Assembly: GCA_020631395.1 (NCBI GenBank) | Contig: JAHDHI010000018.1 | Coordinates: forward strand, 1 to 64,000 | Reading direction: 5' to 3' | Length of the DNA stretch: 64,000 nucleotides | Source: Bizionia sp. | GTDB lineage: Bacteria; Bacteroidota; Bacteroidia; Flavobacteriales; Flavobacteriaceae | Shown here: piece after piece, positions 35,588-43,183 of the stretch | How positions within the stretch are numbered: position 1 is the first letter of the stretch | Layout: the number at the start of each line of letters is the position of its first letter | Made by a program: the position numbers and the translations under genes | Notes under the pieces: model-generated | Database searches by the model: none | Seen by the model: only the letters and a program-made list of their open reading frames with translations | Told to the model about the DNA's origin: nothing

Positions 35588-37177
35588 ATGATTCTTAAAA
35601 AATCAAAACGCAAGAAAACCTTGATGTTTCTCTTATTATGCATTGCAGTCAATCAATTTTCCAACTCTCAAATAGATGATCGTGTCGTTTTAGGCTACTT
35701 CCCTTCATGGTCGGAAAGTTGGACATCTGCAAACCAAAACTCCAAGTTGAGAGAAATCCCCGACTTTGTCAATTACGTATTCCTTTCGTTTGCAAAGCCA
35801 AACCTGTCCTATACTGCTGGCACATACGACATTTCCCAAACTGGGATCCAAACCCCTTACGACGGTTGCACCTTGAAAGAAAGTGTAGCCGCATTGAAAA
35901 ACAAAGGCATCAACGTAATCCTATCCATAGGAGGAGAAACCTATTGGGGAACAAGTGATGCCTACAACATAAACTACCAACAGATAAAGGACTTGGTAGA
36001 TGACATGGGCTTTGTTGGCATAGATTGGGACTTCGAGCCCAATGGCTCCTTTACCAACATAGGAAGTCCAGAAAATGTTCAACACTTCATAGATTTCTTC
36101 AACAATTCCAGAGCTTTGATGCCTAAAAGCGAAGGGTACATCTTGGCTTGCGCACCAAGTGGCGTAGGCGCTCTTGGAGGGTCTACAAATGATGACCCTG
36201 CTTCCCCATTTGCCTATGCAAACAGGAACACCCTAACTGGAGAAGACGACACCAACCTCTACAATGCGACAGTACCGACCAACGGCATCAATCTGTTTGG
36301 CTTTTCTGCTACGGGGCATATGATTCCCGTTTTGAACAACGTCGGTTCAAAAATCGATTTAATCGCCTTTCAAGGCTACAATGCGGGAGCCAGCACCAAC
36401 CGCTCGATAATGTATGATGCCTTTGCGTATTATGCAGAACAATACGACATAAGCATTGCTGCTGGAGTACACTTCCCTAACGAACCTTGGGGTCCTTATT
36501 ACGAGTACACACATGAAAATGTGGCTTCCTTGTCCAATCACATAGAAGAACATGCCTACAGAAACGACGACAATGATGGCATAATGATATGGCAGGTATT
36601 GATGGAAGGCACTGACAGCTCAGCCTACTCCTACCTAAATGTAGCTAGCGCCGTATTGAACGGGGTTTCCGAAGTTACAGCGATACAGAACGCAAACAAC
36701 TTTTCCATGTCTCCCTATTCAGGAGGGGTTACGGAAGGATGCAACCCTACGGGAGGAGGCGAGCTCTATTGTGGTGTTGGAGAATACGATGCAGCAAGTT
36801 CCTACCCTACAGCCAACACCCAAGTGTATCATGAATGCAAGATTTGGAAAAACCAATGGCATGCCAATCCAAATGAAATTCCAGGAGACAACAGCGTTTG
36901 GACATTTGTTTCGGATTGCAATGAAGGTGATGGTTGCACATTGTCCGTAACGGAAAGTACCTTGGACAAGATCATCTTGTACCCCAACCCATCGAGCGAC
37001 TACATCGAAATCTCAAACCTTGATGAAGCAAGAGAGTATAAGATATACAATCTATCTGGCCAATATGTTTCCGGCGGAACCATTGAAAGAGGTCAAAAGA
37101 TAGATGTTCGTGGATTAAACGAAGGTGTCTATTTCATTCAACTGGAAAACAATACTGCTAAGTTCATAAAAGACTAA
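35588..37177 (+). CDS. GH18 chitinase with CBM5/12-like and T9SS domains
   Basis: 529 aa. A signal peptide follows a basic start (MILKKSKRKKTLMFLLLCIAVNQFSNSQ). The GH18 barrel starts VVLGYFPSW and has the catalytic strand GFVGIDWDFEPNG at ~138-150, with Glu as acid/base. The first Asp of the usual DxxDxDxE is replaced by Val. Residues ~395-450 are a chitin-binding type module (YCGVGEYDAASSYPTAN, IWKNQWHANPNEIPGD). The last ~70 residues (YPNPSSDYIEI to FIKD) are a T9SS type A sorting domain. It would be secreted by T9SS to cut chitin. Its close neighbour 37436-38308 shares the binding and sorting modules. Confidence 0.92.
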   Translation: MILKKSKRKKTLMFLLLCIAVNQFSNSQIDDRVVLGYFPSWSESWTSANQNSKLREIPDFVNYVFLSFAKPNLSYTAGTYDISQTGIQTPYDGCTLKESVAALKNKGINVILSIGGETYWGTSDAYNINYQQIKDLVDDMGFVGIDWDFEPNGSFTNIGSPENVQHFIDFFNNSRALMPKSEGYILACAPSGVGALGGSTNDDPASPFAYANRNTLTGEDDTNLYNATVPTNGINLFGFSATGHMIPVLNNVGSKIDLIAFQGYNAGASTNRSIMYDAFAYYAEQYDISIAAGVHFPNEPWGPYYEYTHENVASLSNHIEEHAYRNDDNDGIMIWQVLMEGTDSSAYSYLNVASAVLNGVSEVTAIQNANNFSMSPYSGGVTEGCNPTGGGELYCGVGEYDAASSYPTANTQVYHECKIWKNQWHANPNEIPGDNSVWTFVSDCNEGDGCTLSVTESTLDKIILYPNPSSDYIEISNLDEAREYKIYNLSGQYVSGGTIERGQKIDVRGLNEGVYFIQLENNTAKFIKD

Positions 37178-37192
37178 AGTAGGCACAACCTC

Positions 37193-37223
37193 AAAGAGAC
37201 TGTTTCTTATGAACAGTCTCTTT
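37193..37223 (+). terminator. Terminator of the chitinase gene
   Basis: Perfect arms AAAGAGACTGTT and AACAGTCTCTTT, loop 7 nt, then TTC. Confidence 0.85.
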
Positions 37224-37435
37224 TTCTTATTATAAAACGACAAAACATTCAATAATACACAAAAACCTTCTTTAAAGCAATTTAACACAGAAAACCATAA
37301 AACAACTCAAATTAAACCAAACATATTATCGATTAAAAACAACATTTTAACGTAAAAGTTATTTTTCACTCGGAAGATTTTATAATTTAATCTAAATTAG
37401 AAACTAATTATAAACCCCTTTAAAATTAAACTTTT

Positions 37436-38308
37436 ATGATGCCCTCAAAAAAACCGAAAAACAAAAAAAATGTCTTATCCATTTTTCTTATCATTGTTTT
37501 TATCCAAATCTACTATCCACTTGCAAACAAGCCAGCATTTACAGAACTAACCCCTTTCTGGTCAGCCAATTGCACTCCTTCGGATGAAGTTCCCTTTTTC
37601 ATGACAAATGGAATGTTAGAAGCCACTGCAATGCAAAAAACAATTGATTATTATCCATTTCCACATTCTAAGGAAATCAAAGACGATTCCCCTTACATAG
37701 GTAACGAAGCCACTCTATATTGCAATGTAGAAGAATATGTTTCGACCAATTCCTACCCCAATGCCAATACAGAGGTCTATTATGATTGTAAGATCTGGAA
37801 AAATCAATGGTACGCAAACCCCAATGAGGTTCCTGGAGACAACAATGTCTGGGCAATGGTCTCGGATTGTACCGAAGGTCCAGGATGCACTTCTTCCTTT
37901 TGCGACATAAGCGAATACGAAGCCGCATATTCCTACCCCAACTCGAATACAAAAGTATACTATGAATGCATGATCTGGAAAAATCAATGGTATGCCAACC
38001 CGAATGAGATTCCTGGGGAAAACAATGTTTGGTTATATGTATCGGACTGCGATGAAGGTAATGGGTGTTTGTTGTCCGTGCCAGAAAATGAAACGAATAC
38101 AATGTCGGTTTATCCCAATCCATCTAGTGATTTCATTGAAATTTCCAAAATCGAAGTTAAAAAAGATTACGAAATATATGGCTTAAATGGACAATTCATA
38201 TTTGACGGCATAATAGGACGCAATGAAAAAATAGACATCAGAAACCTAAACAGCGGGGTCTACTTCATCCATTTCAAAGACTTCTCCATAAAGTTCATAA
38301 AGGAATAA
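37436..38308 (+). CDS. T9SS-secreted protein with two chitin-binding modules and no catalytic domain
   Basis: 290 aa. A basic start and hydrophobic segment (~12-30) are followed by a ~65-residue unknown region. Two CBM5/12-like modules lie at ~96-151 and ~156-211. Each has C..xEY, YPNxNT, IWKNQWYANPNE, NNVW and VSDC, matching the module of the upstream chitinase. A T9SS type A sorting domain ends the protein (~214-290, YPNPSSDFIEI). No glycosidase residues were seen. It could anchor cells to chitin, hold chitinase at the substrate or act as a chitin-sensing surface protein; this is inference. It probably arose by duplication of the chitinase gene followed by loss of the catalytic domain and doubling of the binding module. 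Confidence 0.82.
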   Translation: MMPSKKPKNKKNVLSIFLIIVFIQIYYPLANKPAFTELTPFWSANCTPSDEVPFFMTNGMLEATAMQKTIDYYPFPHSKEIKDDSPYIGNEATLYCNVEEYVSTNSYPNANTEVYYDCKIWKNQWYANPNEVPGDNNVWAMVSDCTEGPGCTSSFCDISEYEAAYSYPNSNTKVYYECMIWKNQWYANPNEIPGENNVWLYVSDCDEGNGCLLSVPENETNTMSVYPNPSSDFIEISKIEVKKDYEIYGLNGQFIFDGIIGRNEKIDIRNLNSGVYFIHFKDFSIKFIKE

Positions 38309-38337
38309 GTTTTCAAATACCACCAATACTACTACTT

Positions 38338-38365
38338 AAAGTCACATTGTCTTCAATGTGGCTTT
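38338..38365 (+). terminator. Terminator of the chitin-binding protein gene
   Basis: Arms AAAGTCACATTG and CAATGTGGCTTT (one G-T type mismatch), loop TCTT, then a T run. Confidence 0.7.
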
Positions 38366-38397
38366 TTTTATATTCAAAAAAAATATAAACATTTTAC

Positions 38398-38427
38398 TTG
38401 TATGCATTTTAATAAAATGTATATTTG
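38398..38427 (+). promoter_or_regulatory. Promoter of the PadR operon
   Basis: TTG (38398-38400), a 19-nt spacer and TATATTTG (38420-38427) fit the Bacteroidota promoter. The -7 box ends only 5 nt before the chosen ATG at 38432, so the transcript may be leaderless. Confidence 0.65.
38402..38422. promoter_or_regulatory. Palindromic operator overlapping the PadR promoter
   Basis: Arms ATGCATTTTA (38402-38411) and TAAAATGTAT (38413-38422) around a single A; 9 of 10 positions pair. It fills the spacer between the -33 and -7 boxes, so a bound PadR dimer would block RNA polymerase. Autorepression is the likely use. Confidence 0.6.
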
Positions 38428-38431
38428 CCCT

Positions 38432-38770
38432 ATGTATAGTAAAGAATTAACAAAAGGTACGCTACAACCCATCATTTTAAAGCTATTGAGCGACAATGGT
38501 AAAATGTATGGTTATGAAATAACGCAAAAGGTAAAGGAGTTGACCAAAGGAAAAATAGATATTTCAGAAGGAGCACTCTATCCCATATTGCACAAGTTGG
38601 AGCATCAGAATGTATTGGAGACAGAAAAAACCTATATAGGCAAGCGTGTTAGGAAATATTACACGGTAACAAGATCCGGGAAAAAAATCATTACGAAAAA
38701 AACGGATGAGATAATAGACTTCATTGAAACGCTTTCCATAATATTCAACCCAAAATCTTTAGCAAAATGA
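38432..38770 (+). CDS. PadR family transcriptional regulator
   Basis: 112 aa from 38432 (MYSKELTKGTLQPIILKLL), the usual PadR s2-type length. The winged helix includes GKMYGYEITQKV, EGALYPILHKLE and the wing GKRVRKYYTVT. PadR proteins usually repress a neighbouring membrane or efflux gene and respond to small ligands. The next gene overlaps by 4 nt (ATGA), and a palindrome sits in its promoter, so it likely controls its own operon. Confidence 0.9.
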   Translation: MYSKELTKGTLQPIILKLLSDNGKMYGYEITQKVKELTKGKIDISEGALYPILHKLEHQNVLETEKTYIGKRVRKYYTVTRSGKKIITKKTDEIIDFIETLSIIFNPKSLAK

Positions 38771-39198
38771 GTTTGACAGAACAACAAATCGATTTTATTT
38801 CAAACAGCTTAACCCATAACGGGATAAACTCCAAAGAATTGAAGGAAGACATCTTGGATCATATTTGTACAGCCATTGAAACTGAACGTTCAGAAGATTT
38901 TGAGTCTACCTATAAAAAGGTCATACAACAATTTGGTGGCTATCAAAATATGAAACAAATACAAAGAGACACCAACTATACCATACATTGTAAAAAAATG
39001 TTAAAAGCAAGAAGAGCGCTTTACGTATCCCTCTATGCAATGGCAAGCATCTTGATAATAGGCACTCTTTTCAAGATAATGCATTGGCCATTTGCAAGCT
39101 ACATATTGAGAACTGGCATTATTGCCTTGGCACTGCTCTGCCTACCTCTTTTCATCTATGAAAAATACATGAAGTCTATTTTAAAACATCACTCGTAA
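38767..39198 (+). CDS. HAAS/DUF1700-like membrane protein
   Basis: 143 aa. The N-terminal ~75 residues are helical (ELKEDILDHICTAIETE), typical of the HAAS-type domain found next to PadR genes. Two membrane helices follow (~83-100 and ~110-130). The turn between them contains FKIMHWPFA, also seen in the small membrane protein that follows and in GldL-type proteins. It is probably an envelope protein whose expression is set by the PadR regulator. Translational coupling with PadR (ATGA). Confidence 0.75.
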   Translation: MSLTEQQIDFISNSLTHNGINSKELKEDILDHICTAIETERSEDFESTYKKVIQQFGGYQNMKQIQRDTNYTIHCKKMLKARRALYVSLYAMASILIIGTLFKIMHWPFASYILRTGIIALALLCLPLFIYEKYMKSILKHHS

Positions 39199-39222
39199 TT
39201 TCTAACACCTAATACCAAAACA

Positions 39223-39402
39223 ATGAAAAATGCAGTTTACCCATTAGGCTTTTTAGCCTTTTTCACGTTGAGCACAGGTACTTTGTTCGAATTCTTCCAT
39301 TGGCCATATTCGGGCAAGTTATTAATCCTTGGATTTCTCCTTTTAAACTTTGGTTTCCTACCATCATTTTTTTACAAATTATACAAAAGTCAAAAAACAT
39401 AG
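39223..39402 (+). CDS. 59-aa membrane protein with FHWP motif
   Basis: MKNAVYPLGFLAFFTLSTG..., with two hydrophobic helices separated by FEFFHWPYSG, the same turn as in the upstream HAAS-like protein. It starts 24 nt after that gene and ends before a terminator, so it is the third gene of the PadR operon. The family is not recognised. Confidence 0.7.
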   Translation: MKNAVYPLGFLAFFTLSTGTLFEFFHWPYSGKLLILGFLLLNFGFLPSFFYKLYKSQKT

Positions 39403-39428
39403 TTGGGAACTTCTTCAAATAGAAATAT

Positions 39429-39452
39429 AACCACATTGCCCTCAATGTGGTT
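39429..39452 (+). terminator. Terminator of the PadR operon
   Basis: Arms AACCACATTG and CAATGTGGTT, loop CCCT, then a T tract. Confidence 0.8.
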
Positions 39453-39557
39453 TTTTGCTTACTTGGGAAATGATCAAGACTTGAATACTATTCAAAACCA
39501 ATTCAAAAAAAACAAATACTATTTTTCACCCCTGACATGTTACGACACAATCCCACC

Positions 39558-39565
39558 TAATTTTG
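39558..39565 (+). promoter_or_regulatory. -7 box for the VOC gene
   Basis: TAATTTTG fits TAnnTTTG, 30 nt before the ATG. Confidence 0.5.
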
Positions 39566-39595
39566 CATTACGTTTAACAATAAAAATCAATTATA

Positions 39596-39973
39596 ATGAC
39601 AAATGCAGTAAACTGGTTTGAAATTCCAGTAAAAAACTATGACAGGGCAAAAAAGTTCTATACTACCGTATTGGCCTCTGAAATCACAGATCACCCAATG
39701 CCTGAAGAAAACATTAAATATGGTGTTTTTCCGCATGACATCGAAAAAAATGGAATCGGAGGTGCCATCGTTGAAGGTGAAGGACAAAACCCTACCAAGG
39801 ATGGTTGCATCATCTATCTAAATGGCGGGGATGATCTAAGTGAGCCTCTTGACAAGGTGGAATATTCTGGTGGTAAGGTAACAATGCCCAAGACCAGCAT
39901 TGGGGATTGGGGCTTCATCGCCCAGTTCATAGATACGGAAGGCAACAGGATCGCATTGCACTCCATGTCTTGA
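39596..39973 (+). CDS. VOC (glyoxalase/bleomycin resistance-like) family protein
   Basis: 125 aa, one VOC domain. NAVNWFEIPVKNYDRAKKFY opens the first betaalphabetabetabeta unit, and GFIAQFIDTEGNRIAL is the typical last strand with a metal-site Glu. The family includes glyoxalases, dioxygenases and resistance proteins; this short form has no assigned activity. It sits 54 nt upstream of a WYL regulator on the same strand. Confidence 0.85.
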   Translation: MTNAVNWFEIPVKNYDRAKKFYTTVLASEITDHPMPEENIKYGVFPHDIEKNGIGGAIVEGEGQNPTKDGCIIYLNGGDDLSEPLDKVEYSGGKVTMPKTSIGDWGFIAQFIDTEGNRIALHSMS

Positions 39974-40011
39974 ATCCAATCCAAGAAAGGTAGTGAGTTC
40001 CACGGGGTTCA

Positions 40012-40019
40012 CTATCTTT
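40012..40019 (+). promoter_or_regulatory. -7 box for the WYL regulator gene
   Basis: TATCTTTG ends only 8 nt before the ATG at 40027, so the transcript would be leaderless or nearly so. Confidence 0.5.
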
Positions 40020-40026
40020 GTTGCTC

Positions 40027-40719
40027 ATGTCTCAACTATCAAGGCTCATATCCATTTTAACGCTGTTGAAATCCAAACGTATATTGACAGCAACAGAACT
40101 TTCAAAAAAGTTCAATGTGAGCGTGCGCACCATATACAGAGACATCAGGAAACTGGAAGAAGCTGGCGTTCCCGTTGTCACCATCGAAGGAAGAGGATAT
40201 TCCCTAATGGAAGGCTACACGGTAGCACCTGTCCAATTCACGGAAAAAGAAGCCAATGCCTTGATTACGGCACAAAATCTTGTTAACCAAACCAACGACA
40301 TTTCCTTTTCCAAAGACTTCAATGATGCGTTCACCAAGATCAAATCCGTATTTAGGACATCCATACAGGAAAAGAGTGAAAGACTGAACAACCAAATCCA
40401 CGTTTTCAATTCCGATTACGAAAACATAACTAGCAATGCCCTTTCGGAAATACAACTTGCCATAACCAATTTCAACTACACGGAAATCAAATATCAAAAG
40501 GTGAATGACACGAACGTCACTTTCAGAAAAATTGAGCCTTATGCCTTGTATGCCACCAAGAACAAATGGATTTTGATTGCGTGGTGTTATCTTAGAAATG
40601 AATACCGTGCCTTCAGAATAGACAGAATTCAGCATTTTAAGATCCTCCAAGAAAAATTCGAGGATAGGAAATTCAACCTTCAAACCTATTTTCAGTCCTG
40701 TCCATACGATGACAAATAG
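40027..40719 (+). CDS. WYL-domain transcriptional regulator (YafY-like)
   Basis: 230 aa from the ATG at 40027 (MSQLSRLISILTLLKSK). The HTH_11 N-terminus contains LTATELSKKFNVSVRTIYRDIRKLEEAGVP, and the C-terminal WYL-like domain runs from EIQLAITNFNYTEIKYQ to the end with PYALYATKNKWILIAWC. These regulators sense ligands through the WYL domain; phage-defence and DNA-damage links are known in some, but nothing here supports that. The VOC gene upstream may be its target. Confidence 0.87.
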   Translation: MSQLSRLISILTLLKSKRILTATELSKKFNVSVRTIYRDIRKLEEAGVPVVTIEGRGYSLMEGYTVAPVQFTEKEANALITAQNLVNQTNDISFSKDFNDAFTKIKSVFRTSIQEKSERLNNQIHVFNSDYENITSNALSEIQLAITNFNYTEIKYQKVNDTNVTFRKIEPYALYATKNKWILIAWCYLRNEYRAFRIDRIQHFKILQEKFEDRKFNLQTYFQSCPYDDK

Positions 40720-40811
40720 ATGTTAACACTTTCTTAAAGCCCACCATAATATTGACTGTATAACAAAAAACCATTAACTTTCGTAGCAATTAACATAGAA
40801 TACGACAGCTT

Positions 40812-42644
40812 ATGATAACATACTTAAAATCAGCAATTGGAACAGTATTCCTAGCTGCATTGATTACAACGGTTTCTGCACAAGAAAAAACAAAGACCGT
40901 TCCTGTTTTTGAAAACGGAGAAGCCCAAATAGTCGAAGCCTTTGACAAATCCAGTGATTGGATTAGACATGATCTTTGGGTTGAAACGACATTCGACTCG
41001 GATGACGATGGAAAACCAGACAGAATGCACGTTGCCGTAACAAGGCCAGCACAAACAGATACCGAAGGATTGAAACTCCCGGTTGTTTACGTATCAAGTC
41101 CTTATTTCGCAGGAGTAGCTCCAGATGTACCGGGCTCGATGTGGGATGTAAAACAAGAACTAGGCGGTACGGCCAAAGAGCGAGTACACCCAGAAGTAAA
41201 ACGTTTGGGAAAAAGACCGATCATATCCAATTCACATATCAGAACCTGGGTGCCAAGAGGTTACATCGTAGTACACTCTTCTTCACCAGGAACAGGTTTG
41301 TCGGACGGAGCACCAACCATTGGTGGACAGAATGAATCCTTGGCTCCAAAGGCAGTGATAGATTGGCTATGCGGTAGAGCCAAAGGTTATACCGAGCGTG
41401 ATGGAAACGAACCTGTGACGGCATTTTGGTCTACTGGAAAAGTAGGGATGACAGGAACGTCATACAATGGCACCCTGCCATTGGCGGCAGCCACGACTGG
41501 AGTAGAAGGATTGGAAGCGATTATCCCCATTGCTCCCAACACGTCATACTATCACTATTACAGATCCAACGGATTGGTACGTTCTCCTGGAGGTTATCTA
41601 GGTGAGGACATCGACGTATTGTATGATTTCGTACATAGTGGTGACGAATCGAAACGTGCGAACAACAACAAGAGAATCCGTGATACCGAAATGAAAAATG
41701 GCATGGACAGACAAACTGGAGATCTCAACGACTTCTGGGCCAAACGTGATTATTTGAATCAAATGGCACCTATGAAAGCAGCCTTGTTGATGTCCCATGG
41801 CTTTAACGACTGGAATGTCATGCCAGAACACAGCAACCGCATCTACCAACAAGCCAAAAAGCAAGGAATCCCTTCTCAAATATACTACCACCAACATGGA
41901 CACGGAGGCCCACCTCCAATGACAATGATGAATCGTTGGTTTACTCGCTATTTGCATGGCGTGGAAAACAATGTGGAATCGGATGCTCGCGCATGGATAG
42001 TAAGGGAGAATGACAATTTCAAAGAGCCAACGTCCTATAAGGATTATCCAAACCCAGATGCCAGCGACGTTACTTTGTACTTAAAGGCTAGCGGATTGAA
42101 ATCGGGAACTTTGAGCAGTGGTAAGACAAAAAAACAAGGCAAGGAAACATTGGTGGACGACTATGCTTTTTCCGGAAAGGATTTGGCTAAGGCTGAAACG
42201 TCAAAACATAGATTGCTGTACACGACACCGACATTGACCAAGGATTTGTACTTATCTGGAACTACTCGAGTATCCATAACATTGGCAAGTAGCAAACCCG
42301 CTGCAAACCTATCGGTTTGGATGGTCTCTTTACCTTGGGAAGGTGAGAAAATAAACGACAACATCATAACTCGTGGTTGGGCAGATCCACAAAATCACAA
42401 GTCCTTGACGGAAAGTGAACCTTTGAAGCCTGGCAAATTCTACACCGTGAATTTTGATTTGATGCCAGACGACCAAATAATTCCCAAAGGCCAGAAAATT
42501 GGATTTATGGTATTTTCCAGCGACCAAGACTTTACATTGCACCCAAAGGCAGGTACGGAATTAACTTTGGATTTAGACAAAACGACCATTGCCCTACCAG
42601 TTGTAGGAGGAAAAGAAGCTTATGAGGCAGCTACGAAACAATAG
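40812..42644 (+). CDS. Xaa-Pro dipeptidyl-peptidase family (S15/CocE-NonD) exopeptidase
   Basis: 610 aa. Signal peptide MITYLKSAIGTVFLAALITTVSAQ. The alpha/beta-hydrolase core has Ser in GTSYNG (~218), the acid in SHGFNDWNV and His in HQHGHGG. The C-terminal ~180 residues form the jelly-roll domain typical of PepX/CocE. It likely releases X-Pro dipeptides from oligopeptides in the periplasm, useful for protein scavenging. It is followed by a terminator and stands alone. Confidence 0.88.
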   Translation: MITYLKSAIGTVFLAALITTVSAQEKTKTVPVFENGEAQIVEAFDKSSDWIRHDLWVETTFDSDDDGKPDRMHVAVTRPAQTDTEGLKLPVVYVSSPYFAGVAPDVPGSMWDVKQELGGTAKERVHPEVKRLGKRPIISNSHIRTWVPRGYIVVHSSSPGTGLSDGAPTIGGQNESLAPKAVIDWLCGRAKGYTERDGNEPVTAFWSTGKVGMTGTSYNGTLPLAAATTGVEGLEAIIPIAPNTSYYHYYRSNGLVRSPGGYLGEDIDVLYDFVHSGDESKRANNNKRIRDTEMKNGMDRQTGDLNDFWAKRDYLNQMAPMKAALLMSHGFNDWNVMPEHSNRIYQQAKKQGIPSQIYYHQHGHGGPPPMTMMNRWFTRYLHGVENNVESDARAWIVRENDNFKEPTSYKDYPNPDASDVTLYLKASGLKSGTLSSGKTKKQGKETLVDDYAFSGKDLAKAETSKHRLLYTTPTLTKDLYLSGTTRVSITLASSKPAANLSVWMVSLPWEGEKINDNIITRGWADPQNHKSLTESEPLKPGKFYTVNFDLMPDDQIIPKGQKIGFMVFSSDQDFTLHPKAGTELTLDLDKTTIALPVVGGKEAYEAATKQ

Positions 42645-42668
42645 ATTGCCATTCTTGGGACAAACACA

Positions 42669-42694
42669 AAACCACTTCTTTGCCAAAGTGGTTT
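42669..42694 (+). terminator. Terminator of the S15 peptidase gene
   Basis: Arms AAACCACTT (42669-42677) and AAGTGGTTT (42686-42694), loop 8 nt, then a T run. Confidence 0.8.
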
Positions 42695-42732
42695 TTTTGT
42701 GCGATATTTTCGATAAGACCTATAGGCGCCAC

Positions 42733-42903
42733 TCAACTCCATAAAACACCTTCCAAATGGAATTGCACCACATCTTGATCTGAACTTCTCTGCAACCCCG
42801 ATTGGTTGAAAGGTCCAAACGTAGGAATCATTGAAATATCATTCACATTGCCAATCCCACTTAGCTTAAAAATACCCGTTAACAGGTATTGAAATGAGAT
42901 TGG
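42733..42903 (-). pseudogene. Decayed C-terminal fragment of an unidentified gene
   Basis: A 56-codon open stretch bounded by TGA codons in the same frame (42904-42906 and the terminal 42733-42735). It reads PISFQYLLTGIFKLSG, then IPTFGPFNQSGLQRSSDQ and FHLEGVLWS. The sequence looks protein-like, with alternating hydrophobic and small residues, rather than random AT-rich translation, but it has no proper start. It may be the end of an old beta-rich protein gene. No intact relative is in the window. Confidence 0.45.
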
Positions 42904-42919
42904 TCAAAGATTACTTTTG
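42889..42919 (+). promoter_or_regulatory. Promoter of the unknown gene pair
   Basis: TTG (42889-42891), 20-nt spacer and TACTTTTG (42912-42919) fit the Bacteroidota promoter, 30 nt before the ATG at 42950. It overlaps the upstream gene remnant. Confidence 0.55.
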
Positions 42920-42949
42920 GAATAGTATTAATCATTAAAACTTTATATT

Positions 42950-43183
42950 ATGCCAGACGTAACAAAAGAAAAGATCAAAAGAGTATTAGCCAAGCACGGA
43001 ATCAACAACCTTGAAGACTTGGTAACATCCTTGGCAAACGATTCAGAAGAGTCGCCAATTGGAACATTGGCTAAACCTGATGAGGGACAAAACGGAAAGA
43101 GCTGGGTCATAAAACTCATTCGAATAGACAAGACCCTTGACAAGTTGAATGCTCAAGACTTACCAGAAGCTTTGGGGGAATAG
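42950..43183 (+). CDS. Small protein of unknown function, first of a coupled pair
   Basis: 77 aa, MPDVTKEKIKRVLAKHGINN, with a long central SLANDSEESPIG loop and an amphipathic C-terminal helix. No signal peptide or membrane segment. The family is not recognised. Its TAG stop is directly followed by the ATG of the next gene (zero spacing), so translation is coupled. A function shared with that gene is inferred. Confidence 0.6.
   Translation: MPDVTKEKIKRVLAKHGINNLEDLVTSLANDSEESPIGTLAKPDEGQNGKSWVIKLIRIDKTLDKLNAQDLPEALGE

Noticed and set aside
38398-38427. Start of the PadR protein at the ATG at 38402
   Set aside because: It lies inside the promoter and operator; the family's usual N-terminus (MYSKELTKGTLQPIIL) begins at 38432.
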